From NCBI RefSeq assembly GCF_017873245.1, contig NZ_JAGGJY010000022.1:1-46296 (forward strand): a stretch of DNA of 46,296 nucleotides, read 5' to 3'. Made by a program: the position numbers and the translations under genes. The DNA comes from Clostridium tertium. GTDB lineage: Bacteria > Bacillota > Clostridia > Clostridiales > Clostridiaceae. Numbering within the stretch: the first letter of the stretch is position 1; each line of letters opens with the position of its first letter. This document shows positions 35,413 through 44,930 of the stretch, one piece after another. A model generated the notes under the pieces. The model had not been told where the DNA came from and searched no databases. It was given only the letters and a program-made list of their open reading frames with translations.

Positions 35413-35866
35413 TGTATATTATAGTTTAGAACAAATAAATCAAAATTTTATTATAATCTATTTGAAGTTATATTGAAAACTTGCTGATTAATTTAAATTA
35501 AAATACCAGAAGTAATTATAGGGCTATATATGAATAGTTAAAGATTGTTCAGTATATAGCCTTATCTTTATATTATCTTAAAATGATATATGATTCCATA
35601 CGAAATGGTGTATAGATACAATTATATAATCTTACTAATATAAATTAATTATAAATCAATATTATCACTTTACAGACTAGAAAACAGTACTTTATGGATA
35701 AAATAATATACTTTTTGTATTATAAAATTTAATTTTTTATTTTATGTTAAAATTGCAATACTAAATTTGAAAAATAGTACCATTTAATTCTTTTAAGAAA
35801 ACATTTACAATAATATTAAGTTATTAATGATGATACTTAATTATAGAAAATTTATGGAGGGGTAAA
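35413..35866. other. Gap before the sugar locus, with one terminator
   Basis: Terminator-like hairpin GGCTATATATGAA (35522-35534) with TTCAGTATATAGCC (35548-35561), then TTATCTTTAT. AGAAAACATTTACA (35796-35809) resembles a cre site but lacks the central CG. No gene. Confidence 0.5.
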
Positions 35867-37156
35867 ATGAAAAAAATTAAAATTTTAGTTTCTAGCCTTT
35901 TAATACTTAGTATATTTGCTGGAGTCGGATGTTCAAATAATACAGACGAAGTAAGTAACGAACTAGAGGAAAAAACTAATTTAGTATGGGCAGGTTGGAG
36001 TGGTGAAGAAGAAGCCAATAAAGAAACAATAAAGGAAATTATTGATACTTATAATACTTCAACAGATGCGTCAGAAATTTCATGGGTTGGATGGCCTTGG
36101 GCTAATACATTGCAGCAGTTAATAATAAGGACCCAAAGTGATCAAGATCTTGATGTGGCGCAGGTAGATATGGCTTGGCTTGCAACTTTAGCAAAGATGG
36201 ATGTATTAGCAGATTTAAATGAGGTACTAGGAGAAGATTGGATGAAGGAAAATTTGTCAGATACATCATTAAATTCTGGGAACATTGACGGAAAGCAACT
36301 TGCAGTTCCTTGGACACAAGCATCTATAGGAATGGTTTATAATCCAACTATATTAAAAAATGCAGGTATTGATAAAGTTCCTGAAACTGTAGATGAGTTT
36401 GAGGAGGCTCTTAAAAAGATAAAAGAATACGATAAAGATATAATTCCTTATGCAGCTGCAACTAAAGAAGCAGGAAGTATAGCAAAAGATGTAAATGCAT
36501 GGTTTTGGACTTTTGGTGGTCAATATATAGATGACTCTGGAAAAGTTGTAATAAATAGTGAGGCAAATGAAAAAGCATTAACTTGGTATAAAGGTCTAAA
36601 AGACAAAGGCTATATAGCAATGGATTTAACTAGATTTGATGCAAGACAATTGTTTGCTCAAAATAAAGTTGCTTTTTATGATGATGCTATACTTGCAAGA
36701 GGTATTGCTAAGAGCAATGGGGTTGAGGAAGATAAGCTTGACGAAACAATAAAGCCAATGGAAAGACCTGTTTTAAATGAAGGAGACAAGCCTCAATCTA
36801 CACTGTGGGGGCATCAATTAGTTATATTTAAGAGCGCTAAGGATAAAGAGAAGGCAGGAGATTTTATAAAATATTTAATAAGTGAAGAGACTTCTATTAA
36901 ATACTTTGAAACTTCAGGATCTGTTCCTGTAATGAAGTCAGCTATTAGCAGTGAAAAGGTTAAAAATGATAATTGGTCAAGTGAGTGGATTAAGATAACT
37001 GAAACAGGGAAAAAAGCAGAAACACAAAAATTTGAGAATGATAGCCAGTTAGCAACTATAATTACTGAAGAAATTCAAAATACTCTACTTGGAGCTAAAA
37101 CGCCTAAGAAAGCTTTAGAAGATGCACAAATGAGGCTTGAACAGAACATCAACTAA
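35867..37156 (+). CDS. Sugar ABC transporter solute-binding lipoprotein
   Basis: 429-aa extracytoplasmic binding protein of the MalE/UgpB type (family 1). The signal peptide ends in a lipobox AGVGC with Cys22, so it is lipid-anchored. Typical stretches are VAQVDMAWLATLAKMDVLAD (about 97-116), AVPWTQASIGMVYNPTIL, the hinge WTFGGQYID and KAGDFIKYL. Many tryptophans (SWVGWPWANTLQQ) point to a carbohydrate-stacking site. Ribosome site GGAGGGG. First gene of an operon with two permeases and an FAD oxidoreductase; no ATP-binding subunit is encoded in this window, so a shared MsmK-type ATPase elsewhere is implied. Confidence 0.93.
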   Translation: MKKIKILVSSLLILSIFAGVGCSNNTDEVSNELEEKTNLVWAGWSGEEEANKETIKEIIDTYNTSTDASEISWVGWPWANTLQQLIIRTQSDQDLDVAQVDMAWLATLAKMDVLADLNEVLGEDWMKENLSDTSLNSGNIDGKQLAVPWTQASIGMVYNPTILKNAGIDKVPETVDEFEEALKKIKEYDKDIIPYAAATKEAGSIAKDVNAWFWTFGGQYIDDSGKVVINSEANEKALTWYKGLKDKGYIAMDLTRFDARQLFAQNKVAFYDDAILARGIAKSNGVEEDKLDETIKPMERPVLNEGDKPQSTLWGHQLVIFKSAKDKEKAGDFIKYLISEETSIKYFETSGSVPVMKSAISSEKVKNDNWSSEWIKITETGKKAETQKFENDSQLATIITEEIQNTLLGAKTPKKALEDAQMRLEQNIN

Positions 37157-37168
37157 GGAGGTTACTAT

Positions 37169-38086
37169 ATGCAATCAAATTTATTTTTAAATAATAAATC
37201 TGATGATGGAATAAAAAAGAATAGACTAACAGATAGCCAATTTGGCTTTCTGTTAGTACTCCCAGCTCTTATAGTTTTTTCTCTAATAGTACTATATCCT
37301 TTTTTATCATCAGTTTCACATAGTGTTTTTAAGGCTGGAATGTTAACTACTGAAAAAAGTTTTATAGGATTAAATAATTTTAAGAGCATTATTTCAGATC
37401 CTAATTTTACCAAAATACTGATAAATACTTTTATATTTGTTTTTGGAACAACAATTCTTTCATTTATATTAGGATTTATATGGGCAATAATATTAAACCA
37501 AGGCTTCAAGGGATCAGAATTCCTTAGAGGTATTACTCTTGTTAACTGGATAATACCTGGAACAGCTATAGGATTTTTATGGATGTGGATATTTCATGGT
37601 CAATTTGGAGTTTTAAACTATATATTAAGAAGTTTAGGGATTATTAAGGAAAATATTACATGGTTAGCAGATCCTAAGTTCTCAATGCTTGCAGTTATAA
37701 TAGCAAGAACTTGGCAGTATATGCCTTGGTTTATGGCACTTCTTATAGGGGGATTAAAAGGTATATCAAATGATATGGTTGAAGCAGCAAGAATAGATGG
37801 TGCAAATAATTTTAAAGTATTTACAAAAATAGTTCTTCCATCTATGAAAAATATTATATTCTTCATTTTACTTTTAGGTATTATAGCAGGACTACAACAT
37901 TTTGATATTATATGGGTTATGACTACAGGAGGACCAGGCATATCAACAACTACACTGTCCGTTGAAGTATACAAAACTGCTTTCCAAAATTGGAATTTGG
38001 GTAGGGCTTCTGCTATGGGTACAATATGGGTTGCTATATTATCTGTATTTATGTTTTTATATTTAAAAATGCAGAGGGAAAAGTAA
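37169..38086 (+). CDS. Sugar ABC transporter permease, MalF-type
   Basis: 305-aa inner membrane permease with six transmembrane segments. The EAA loop is VEAARIDGANNFKVFTKIVLP minus its first residue (about 202-221), the contact site for the ATPase. The N-terminus opens FGFLLVLPALIVFSLIVLYP. It starts 12 bases after the binding protein gene with AAGGAGG. Forms the channel with the next gene product. Confidence 0.95.
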   Translation: MQSNLFLNNKSDDGIKKNRLTDSQFGFLLVLPALIVFSLIVLYPFLSSVSHSVFKAGMLTTEKSFIGLNNFKSIISDPNFTKILINTFIFVFGTTILSFILGFIWAIILNQGFKGSEFLRGITLVNWIIPGTAIGFLWMWIFHGQFGVLNYILRSLGIIKENITWLADPKFSMLAVIIARTWQYMPWFMALLIGGLKGISNDMVEAARIDGANNFKVFTKIVLPSMKNIIFFILLLGIIAGLQHFDIIWVMTTGGPGISTTTLSVEVYKTAFQNWNLGRASAMGTIWVAILSVFMFLYLKMQREK

Positions 38087-38100
38087 AGGAGGAAACTATT

Positions 38101-38955
38101 ATGTCAGAATTTAAATTGTTTGATAGTAAAAGTAAAGGATTTAAAATATTTTTTATAGTTTCACTAATTATAGTAGGATTGTTTGTGCTTTTACCATTAT
38201 ATTGGATAATAATAACAGCATTAAAGCCAGCAAAAGATGCCTTCAATGTTAATCCAAGTTTATTCCCTAAGAGAATAACTTTTGATAATTTTATACAGGT
38301 AATTACAGATAAGAGAATACTCATATATCTTAAAAATAGCTTGTTTGTATCTTTCATAAGCTGTTTTATATCTACAGTTTTATGTACTTATGCAGGCTAT
38401 AGCTTTTCAAAGTTTAGATATAAGGGAAGAAAGTCATTTATGATGCTAGTAATGACAGCTCAAATGTTTCCTTTTGCAGTGCTTCTTTTAACAATATATA
38501 CAGTAATGCGTAAATTTAATTTATTAGATAATTATCTATCACTAATCCTGTCATTTGTTACATTTACTTTGCCAATGGGTACTCTAACATTAAAATCATA
38601 TTTTGATGAAATACCAGATTCTTTAATAGAGTCAGGCAGCATAGATGGAGCATCAAGAATGACTATAATGCACAAAATAATATTTCCGTTAGTAGTGCCT
38701 GGAGTAATATCTACTGCAATATATGGATTTGTTTGGAGCTGGAATGACCTTTTATATTCATTGACTCTTGTTACTTCAGCTGCAAAAAGGACTTTAGCTC
38801 CAGGATTGTCACTAACATATATGGGGGAATTTCAAAATAACTGGTCTAATATGATGGCAGCTTCAATATTTGTATCAATACCAGTTGCTCTAATATTTAT
38901 ATTTTTGCAGAGGTACTTTATTCAAGGTATTACTTCTGGTTCAGTAAAAGGTTAA
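38101..38955 (+). CDS. Sugar ABC transporter permease, MalG-type
   Basis: 284-aa permease. The EAA loop is IESGSIDGASRMTIMHKIIF (about 178-197) and the N-terminal region has PLYWIIITALKPAKDAF. An open frame extends back to 38026 inside the previous gene, but AAAGGAGG (38085-38092) fixes ATG 38101. 14-base gap from the MalF-type gene, 17 bases to the oxidoreductase; all four are one operon. Confidence 0.95.
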   Translation: MSEFKLFDSKSKGFKIFFIVSLIIVGLFVLLPLYWIIITALKPAKDAFNVNPSLFPKRITFDNFIQVITDKRILIYLKNSLFVSFISCFISTVLCTYAGYSFSKFRYKGRKSFMMLVMTAQMFPFAVLLLTIYTVMRKFNLLDNYLSLILSFVTFTLPMGTLTLKSYFDEIPDSLIESGSIDGASRMTIMHKIIFPLVVPGVISTAIYGFVWSWNDLLYSLTLVTSAAKRTLAPGLSLTYMGEFQNNWSNMMAASIFVSIPVALIFIFLQRYFIQGITSGSVKG

Positions 38956-38972
38956 ATTTGTGAGGTATAAGA

Positions 38973-40736
38973 ATGAACAAAAAAATTACAATTAAAGATT
39001 ATGAAGTAGTAGTTATCGGCGGTGGGATGGCGGGGGTCTGCGCTGCAATAGCAAGTGCAAGACATGGAGCAAAGACTGCACTTGTAAGCAATCGTCCAGT
39101 ACTTGGAGGTAATGCAAGCTCTGAAATAAGAATGCATATATGCGGTGCTGATTATCATGGATTTAGAGAAAATGCTAGAGAAACAGGAATAATAGAAGAA
39201 ATTTTATTGGACAATAAAAGAGTTAATAGAAGCAATTCTTTTTCAATATTAGATACCATCTTATGGGAAAAGACAAGATTTCAAGAAAATCTTGATTTAT
39301 ATTTAAATACACATATTACAAAAGTAATTAAAGATAAAGATAAAATTATTATGGTTAGTGGAGAACAGTTAACTACTGAAATGGTATTTAAATTGAATGG
39401 AGAAATATTTATAGATGCTACAGGAGATGGTACTATTGGCTATTTATCTGGTGCAGAATACATGTCAGGGAGAGAAGGAAAGGATACTTTTGGAGAAAAG
39501 TTTGCTCCTGAACAATCAGATAATCATACTATGGGAAGCACGCTCTTGTTTACAGCTATAGATATGGGGAAAAAAGTTGAATTTATAAAACCAGCTTGGG
39601 CTAATACCTATAATGAGGAAGATTTAGCTTACAGAGAACATCACGAAATCAATAGTGGCTACTGGTGGATTGAAATTGGTGGAGATGATATGGACGTAAT
39701 ACAGGATGGTGAAGCAATAAGAGATAAACTTCTAAAAGCTGTGTATGGAGTATGGAATCACATAAAAAACTCAGGAAATCACAACGCAGACAATTTTGCA
39801 TTGGACTGGATTGGATTTCTACCAGGAAAAAGAGAAAGTAGAAGAATAATAGGAGATTATGTTTTAAAAGAACAGGATTTATTTGATGGAAAAATCTTTG
39901 AAGATGCTATAGCTTATGGGGGCTGGCCTATGGATATGCACACTGTAGGAGGCATAAGGACTAGAAGAGAGCCAAATGATTTTATTATGATGGATGATTT
40001 ATATACAATACCATATCGATCAATCTACTCAAAAAATATAAATAATTTAATGGTAGCAGGAAGAGATATAAGCGCTTCACATATGGCATTTGGGTCAACA
40101 CGAGTTATGGGAACCTGTGCAGTTATTGGCCAAGCTTCAGGAACAGCCGCTGCTATGTGTATAAGTAAACAAGTTATGCCAAGAGAGCTTAATAAGCATA
40201 TACATGAACTTCAGCAAATATTAATGAAGGAAGATTGCTATATACCAGGATTTAGAAATGAAGATAAAGATGACTTAGCACTAGCTTCAAAAGTAAGAGC
40301 TTCAAGCTTCATTAAAAACTGTGAACCTGAAAATATCATAAACGGATACCAAAGAACAGTTAAAGATCAGATAAATGCATGGATTACAGATTCTAATGAC
40401 AAGAATCCATGGATTGAATTAGCTTTTGATAATAATATTTCACCTAAAGAAATAATAATAAAATTTAATTCAAATCTCTCAAAAGAAATAATGGTTTCAT
40501 TGACTCATAGTGTTAGAAAACGTCAGGAAGAAGGCACGCCAAAGGAAATAGTAAGAGATTATGATATTGAGTTTTATGATGGAGAAGTATTAGTATCAAA
40601 AAGAGTAGTTAGGGATAATCATAGGAGACTTAGTTATACTAAGTTTAATAATATTAGCTGTAATAGAATAAGAGTTAAACCTTTAAATACATGGGGATCT
40701 GATAATATTTGCATCTATGAGATTAGGATATATTAA
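38973..40736 (+). CDS. FAD-dependent oxidoreductase with discoidin-like tail
   Basis: 587 aa, cytoplasmic (no signal peptide). The N-terminal FAD dinucleotide fold is VVVIGGGMAGVCAAIASARH (11-31 region, GGGMAG 16-21) followed by GGNASSEIRMHICGADYHGF, the FAD_oxidored (PF12831-like) signature. IDATGDGTIGYLSG and the second FAD contact NLMVAGRDISASHMAFG (about 360-376) follow. Residues about 455-587 form a beta-rich discoidin (F5/8-type) region (ITDSNDKNPWIELAFDNN, IRVKPLNTWGSDNICIYEIR). Enzymes of this family sit in sugar-import loci and probably oxidise or dehydrate a modified sugar; the reaction is inferred. Operon member; terminator overlaps the stop. Confidence 0.85.
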   Translation: MNKKITIKDYEVVVIGGGMAGVCAAIASARHGAKTALVSNRPVLGGNASSEIRMHICGADYHGFRENARETGIIEEILLDNKRVNRSNSFSILDTILWEKTRFQENLDLYLNTHITKVIKDKDKIIMVSGEQLTTEMVFKLNGEIFIDATGDGTIGYLSGAEYMSGREGKDTFGEKFAPEQSDNHTMGSTLLFTAIDMGKKVEFIKPAWANTYNEEDLAYREHHEINSGYWWIEIGGDDMDVIQDGEAIRDKLLKAVYGVWNHIKNSGNHNADNFALDWIGFLPGKRESRRIIGDYVLKEQDLFDGKIFEDAIAYGGWPMDMHTVGGIRTRREPNDFIMMDDLYTIPYRSIYSKNINNLMVAGRDISASHMAFGSTRVMGTCAVIGQASGTAAAMCISKQVMPRELNKHIHELQQILMKEDCYIPGFRNEDKDDLALASKVRASSFIKNCEPENIINGYQRTVKDQINAWITDSNDKNPWIELAFDNNISPKEIIIKFNSNLSKEIMVSLTHSVRKRQEEGTPKEIVRDYDIEFYDGEVLVSKRVVRDNHRRLSYTKFNNISCNRIRVKPLNTWGSDNICIYEIRIY

Positions 40737-40764
40737 AAAGACTATCTTTTGATAGTCTTTTACA
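40736..40764 (+). terminator. Terminator of the sugar operon
   Basis: 11-bp stem AAAAGACTATC (40736-40746) with GATAGTCTTTT (40751-40761), 4-nt loop, beginning at the last base of the stop codon. Confidence 0.75.
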
Positions 40765-40870
40765 TTTTGATAAATTAGAGCTATTAGATATAGAGGATTT
40801 TGGAGTAGTATGAAGAATAATATAAAATGTAAACTAGATAAAATTATTTGAATTACTGGTGGTGATATAA

Positions 40871-41986
40871 GTGTATAATCTTGTTATAGCAGATGATGAA
40901 AAGAACATAAGGGAAGGCTTAAGCAGATTTATTGACTGGGCAGATCTTGGGTTCAATGTTGTAATGAAATGTGAGGACGGAGAAGATGTAATAGATTATA
41001 TAAATACCATGTCTGCAGATGTAGTACTTTGTGATATTAGAATGAATAGAAAATCTGGGCTTGATGTAGCTAAATATGTATTTGAAAACTCTATGGATAT
41101 AAAGGTTGTTTTAATGAGTGGTTTTCAGGAGTTCGAATATGCTAAAAAAGCTTTAGAATACAATGTAGTTTGTTATATAGTAAAGCCTATAGAAATGAGC
41201 GAGATTAAAGAAAAGTTTATAAAAATAAGAAGCGATCTTGATGGTTTGAAAAATATTAATAAAAAAATGCATGAGGAAAAGAAAAGAGCAATTGAAATCC
41301 AACGGGATTTTAGTGTGCTTATAGATATGCAGTCTAATTTAATAGAATCTTTTTTGAGTTTTGATAAGATTTCTATCTACAGTATTTTTAAGGATATATC
41401 AAATAAAGTAGTCAATATGCCTTTTAATTCAGGAATAAAGTTTTTAGAGAACACTTTAGTGCTTTTGCTAAATAAAATAATTAGCTTTTATTTAGGTTTA
41501 AATATAAAAGAAGACTTGATAGATATAATAAAAAATATTAGTGAATCTGAAAATTATAATAATGCACTTGAAGTTTTTGAACTATGGATAAATTTAGCGG
41601 TTAATGGAATTGAAGAAAATAATAACAGTAATTCTAAATTAATTATAAAAAAAGCAAATAAGTATATTGAAAAAAACTTTATGTATGATTTAACTTTAGA
41701 AAAGGTTTCTGAAATCGTATTCTTAAGTCCCGTTTATTTAAGTAGGGTTTATAAGAAAGAGATGGGAATTAACTTTATTGATTATGTAACAAAAATAAGA
41801 ATAGAAAGATCAAAAGAACTTTTAATCAATAGAAATTTAAAAGTCTATGAGATATCAGAACTTGTAGGATATAAAAATCTTAAATACTTTTACAAGGTAT
41901 TTAAAAGATATACAGGATATACTCCAAATAAGTATAGGGAAATGATTGTTAACTATAAATGTATTAAATATAAAGAAAATAAATAG
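40871..41986 (+). CDS. Response regulator with AraC output domain (YesN-like)
   Basis: 371 aa. The receiver domain (1-120) has the acidic pair Asp8/Asp9, phospho-Asp55 in LCDIRM and Lys105 in YIVKPIE. A helical linker (about 125-265) leads to a C-terminal AraC double HTH (about 268-365): LTLEKVSEIVFLSPVYLSRV, then VYEISELVGYKNLKYFYKVF and YTGYTPNKYRE. The start is GTG 40871 with GGTGGTGAT (40858-40866). Followed 8 bases later by its sensor kinase. This pair stands just past the sugar operon and probably activates it on sensing the extracellular sugar. Confidence 0.95.
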   Translation: MYNLVIADDEKNIREGLSRFIDWADLGFNVVMKCEDGEDVIDYINTMSADVVLCDIRMNRKSGLDVAKYVFENSMDIKVVLMSGFQEFEYAKKALEYNVVCYIVKPIEMSEIKEKFIKIRSDLDGLKNINKKMHEEKKRAIEIQRDFSVLIDMQSNLIESFLSFDKISIYSIFKDISNKVVNMPFNSGIKFLENTLVLLLNKIISFYLGLNIKEDLIDIIKNISESENYNNALEVFELWINLAVNGIEENNNSNSKLIIKKANKYIEKNFMYDLTLEKVSEIVFLSPVYLSRVYKKEMGINFIDYVTKIRIERSKELLINRNLKVYEISELVGYKNLKYFYKVFKRYTGYTPNKYREMIVNYKCIKYKENK

Positions 41987-41994
41987 GTGTTTTT

Positions 41995-43803
41995 ATGGGG
42001 AAAATTAAGAGCTTGAATATATGGAAGTATATAAAAGAGTACAGATTTAACAGCATTTTAGTAAAGTATTTTATAACTATTAATCTTTTTATAACTTTTC
42101 CGCTATTTTTATCATTATTTATTGCTTTTTATCATTTAAATAATATTTATAAGGATCAGATAGTGAATGCTAACCTGGCTGCTTTATCAAGAACAAAAGA
42201 TAGCATTGATATGATAAGCAGACAGGTTGAGACTACTCTTTTAAGTCTTGCCACTGATTTAGAAGTAGAAAATATATTAAGATTTAATAGTAGAAACTAT
42301 GATGAAAAAAATTCAGATATGCTTAAAAGTATAAACAATATAGAAAAGGTAATAAATACCTATGTGTATTATGGAGATTTCATAAACTCTATTTGTATTT
42401 ATTCTGAAAAAAGTGATTATAAGGTTGTTACAAGCAATATGTCCTATATAGACTGGAAGTATAGTGATACTCTTGAAAAGGAGTTCCATAAAAACATCTC
42501 TAAAAGCTATTGGACATCTGTTATTCCTGAAAAGAATACAATATCATTTTTTAGAGCAATACCTCTATATTCTAATGAAAAGAGCGGAGTTGTTGTAGTT
42601 AGCATTGATATTGATAGGATTAATAAACTTATAAATCAAAATAAGGATTTTACTATTGAGGATTTCTATATACTAAATAATGACTCTATAATATTTAATA
42701 AAGATACAAAGCTATTAAACCAAAAAATTACTAGTGTAAAAGCGCTTCAAGGAATAAATATATCAAATCTAGGAAAAGGAAACACAATTACAATAGGTGG
42801 AAGAGAATATTTCATAAATAATATCAAATCTAATTATAATGACTGGAACTTTATATCTCTTATAAGTACTAAAGATAATAAATTAAGAGTGAATAGAATC
42901 AGAGATATAATGATTGGATTTTTAATTTTTAGCATAAGCTTAGTGCTTATTATTTCATTTCTTATAGCTGTTAAGCTTTTTACCCCAATAGAAGAGATTG
43001 TTAGAATATTGGAGAAGAAAAATTATGATATTATACCAATTTACAGTAAATCGAATATAAATGAACTCAAAATAATATCTAGAGGTTTAGAAAACTCTAT
43101 AAGTGATGTTCAATATCTTAAGGAAGAGCTTAATAATAGGATGCGCTTACTAAAAAAAGCTAGGTCTATAGCACTTCAATCACAAATTAATTCTCACTTT
43201 CTATTTAATACTTTAGAGAATATAAAGTGGAAGGTTATGGAGTTTACCAATGGAGAAAATGAAGGAAGTCATATGATTTCAAATTTATCAAAACTTTTGA
43301 GAATAAGCCTTAATACAAAGGGTTATATGAATACTTTGAAAAATGAAATTGAGCATGTAAATATATATTTAGAAATACAAAAAATAAGATATGATAACAA
43401 GTTTGAAGTTGTTTATAATATTCAAGAAGAAACCTTAGAAGCCATGCTTCCCAAAATAACTCTGCAGCCAATTGTAGAAAATGCAATATATCACGGAATA
43501 AAGCCAACAAATAAGAAGTGTACCGTAACAATAAGATCCTTTCTTTTAAAAGATAGAATTTTAATAGAGGTAGATGATGATGGTGCAGGGATGGAAGAAG
43601 AAACTAGTAGATCTATTAATAATGAACTTAAGACAGAATACATAAAAGAGGAAAACCATATTGGAATAAAAAATGTTAATCAAAGGATAAAGCTTAGTTT
43701 TGGAGAAAACTATGGTATAGAAATAAAAAGTAAGGTTGATATTGGAACAAGTATAATTATATCAATACCTTCAGATTATAAGATTAATTCCAATGAAACT
43801 TAA
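41995..43803 (+). CDS. Sensor histidine kinase (YesM-like)
   Basis: 602-aa membrane kinase. Two transmembrane helices (about 25-48 and 305-327) flank an extracellular Cache-like sensor (about 50-300). After a HAMP-like linker (327-385) comes the His_kinase domain with His401 in QSQINSHFLFNTLENIKW, then the ATP-binding domain with N-box QPIVENAIYHGI (Asn496), DDDGAGM and GIKNVNQRI. This is the family that senses oligosaccharides and pairs with YesN-type regulators. Ribosome site AGGTG at the end of the regulator gene. Kinase identity sure; ligand unknown. Confidence 0.95.
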   Translation: MGKIKSLNIWKYIKEYRFNSILVKYFITINLFITFPLFLSLFIAFYHLNNIYKDQIVNANLAALSRTKDSIDMISRQVETTLLSLATDLEVENILRFNSRNYDEKNSDMLKSINNIEKVINTYVYYGDFINSICIYSEKSDYKVVTSNMSYIDWKYSDTLEKEFHKNISKSYWTSVIPEKNTISFFRAIPLYSNEKSGVVVVSIDIDRINKLINQNKDFTIEDFYILNNDSIIFNKDTKLLNQKITSVKALQGINISNLGKGNTITIGGREYFINNIKSNYNDWNFISLISTKDNKLRVNRIRDIMIGFLIFSISLVLIISFLIAVKLFTPIEEIVRILEKKNYDIIPIYSKSNINELKIISRGLENSISDVQYLKEELNNRMRLLKKARSIALQSQINSHFLFNTLENIKWKVMEFTNGENEGSHMISNLSKLLRISLNTKGYMNTLKNEIEHVNIYLEIQKIRYDNKFEVVYNIQEETLEAMLPKITLQPIVENAIYHGIKPTNKKCTVTIRSFLLKDRILIEVDDDGAGMEEETSRSINNELKTEYIKEENHIGIKNVNQRIKLSFGENYGIEIKSKVDIGTSIIISIPSDYKINSNET

Positions 43804-43838
43804 AATAAATTTATTAATAACTATAAAAATTGTAAATT

Positions 43839-43874
43839 TTGTAGTTACTTTATACAAAAAGAAAGTAACTACAA
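43839..43874. terminator. 13-bp hairpin after the kinase gene
   Basis: TTGTAGTTACTTT (43839-43851) with AAAGTAACTACAA (43862-43874), 10-nt loop. No T run on the plus strand, so termination is uncertain. Confidence 0.5.
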
Positions 43875-43962
43875 GTGAATGATAAAAAACACATTTTAAA
43901 TGATTAAAAATGCCCTCTGCTTGTCAATAATTTAAATAGTTAAATATAAGGGGGGCTAGAAT

Positions 43963-44706
43963 ATGAAAGTAAGCAAAAAGATAGCAATTATAATTTTAGC
44001 AATAAGTGTTTTTTTGATAAGTGATATAATAAGAGTTTCTGCAAATACATCGAATGATCTCCAATCTATAGGATTAAATAGCGAAAGTTTTGTTGAATAT
44101 ATGAATAATTTAGATATAAGTAAGGAAGAGATTGAGGAAATAGTAGATAAGGGTAAAGAGTTATCAGAAAATATTAAAGATAAAACCAATATTAAGGAAT
44201 TTAAAATAAGTGAGTTAGTAAACATATATAAAGAAATAACTTCAATAGCTAATAATTTAAATCTTAATATAGATTTCAGTTTTAAAGACGGAAATTTTAA
44301 CCTTAAAGAGAAAAATAGATATGATATAATATTTAAGGGGAATGTGAATGATTTAGGGAAATATTTTGAGTTTTATAAAAATAATACTCAACTATTTGCC
44401 AAAGAAGTACTAGGAAATATTGATAATAAAGAAATTCTTGATAACATAGGAGAAGTTGTAGAAGAAGAGTTTGGGGGATCCAGAGAAACATTAAATAACA
44501 TTTTAATGATAGATGAAAATGAAGATATTAATGATTCAATAAATAGAGAAGATCAAAATAAATTTAGCACAAATAATGAAGAAATAAATAATAAAGGTAA
44601 TTATAATGAAAGCAAAAAAGGGAATTTCGGAGCAGTATTTTATATTTTTATTTTGACTGGTGCCTTTTTTACAATTATGATTGCGTATATAAAATTTAGA
44701 AAATAA
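43963..44706 (+). CDS. Membrane-anchored surface protein, unknown function
   Basis: 247 aa. Signal peptide 1-28 (KKIAIIILAISVFLISDIIR, cleavage near VSANT). The mature part is acidic and helical (EEIEEIVDKGKELSENIKD, then FKISELVNIYKEITSIANNL, DINFSF-like strands). An Asn/Glu-rich linker (about 185-215) precedes a C-terminal transmembrane helix (222-243) and the short basic tail KFRK. The plan resembles the processed acidic surface proteins of Bacillus and Clostridium, which pair with class D sortases; there is no LPXTG and no sortase here, so that is weak. GGGGGG-type ribosome site (about 43949-43954). Confidence 0.75.
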   Translation: MKVSKKIAIIILAISVFLISDIIRVSANTSNDLQSIGLNSESFVEYMNNLDISKEEIEEIVDKGKELSENIKDKTNIKEFKISELVNIYKEITSIANNLNLNIDFSFKDGNFNLKEKNRYDIIFKGNVNDLGKYFEFYKNNTQLFAKEVLGNIDNKEILDNIGEVVEEEFGGSRETLNNILMIDENEDINDSINREDQNKFSTNNEEINNKGNYNESKKGNFGAVFYIFILTGAFFTIMIAYIKFRK

Positions 44707-44807
44707 AAGCTAGCTCTACATATCTATTTATTAAATAAACTCACAACACAGTGATTTTAAAAATAGAAATTAATAAATGCTGGAACATTCATAAATAAAT
44801 AATATTG

Positions 44808-44850
44808 TGTATGTAAAAAGAAGTAGATAATCTACTTCTTTTTACATACA
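44808..44850. repeat. 21-bp perfect inverted repeat before the GTPase
   Basis: TGTATGTAAAAAGAAGTAGAT (44808-44828, its 5' base included) pairs with the reverse complement at 44830-44850, a single base apart; inside each arm the AAAAAG/CTTTTT lets it act as a terminator in either direction. It lies 80 bases before ATG 44931. Confidence 0.7.
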
Positions 44851-44930
44851 TATTAATAAGCTAGTAAAATAATAATATACTTATAGATATTACTAAAGAT
44901 AATTATTATAATAATATAGGGGGTGTTTAA

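Noticed and set aside
35796..35809. cre site before the sugar operon
   Set aside because: The central CG of the CcpA operator is CA here; too weak to claim.
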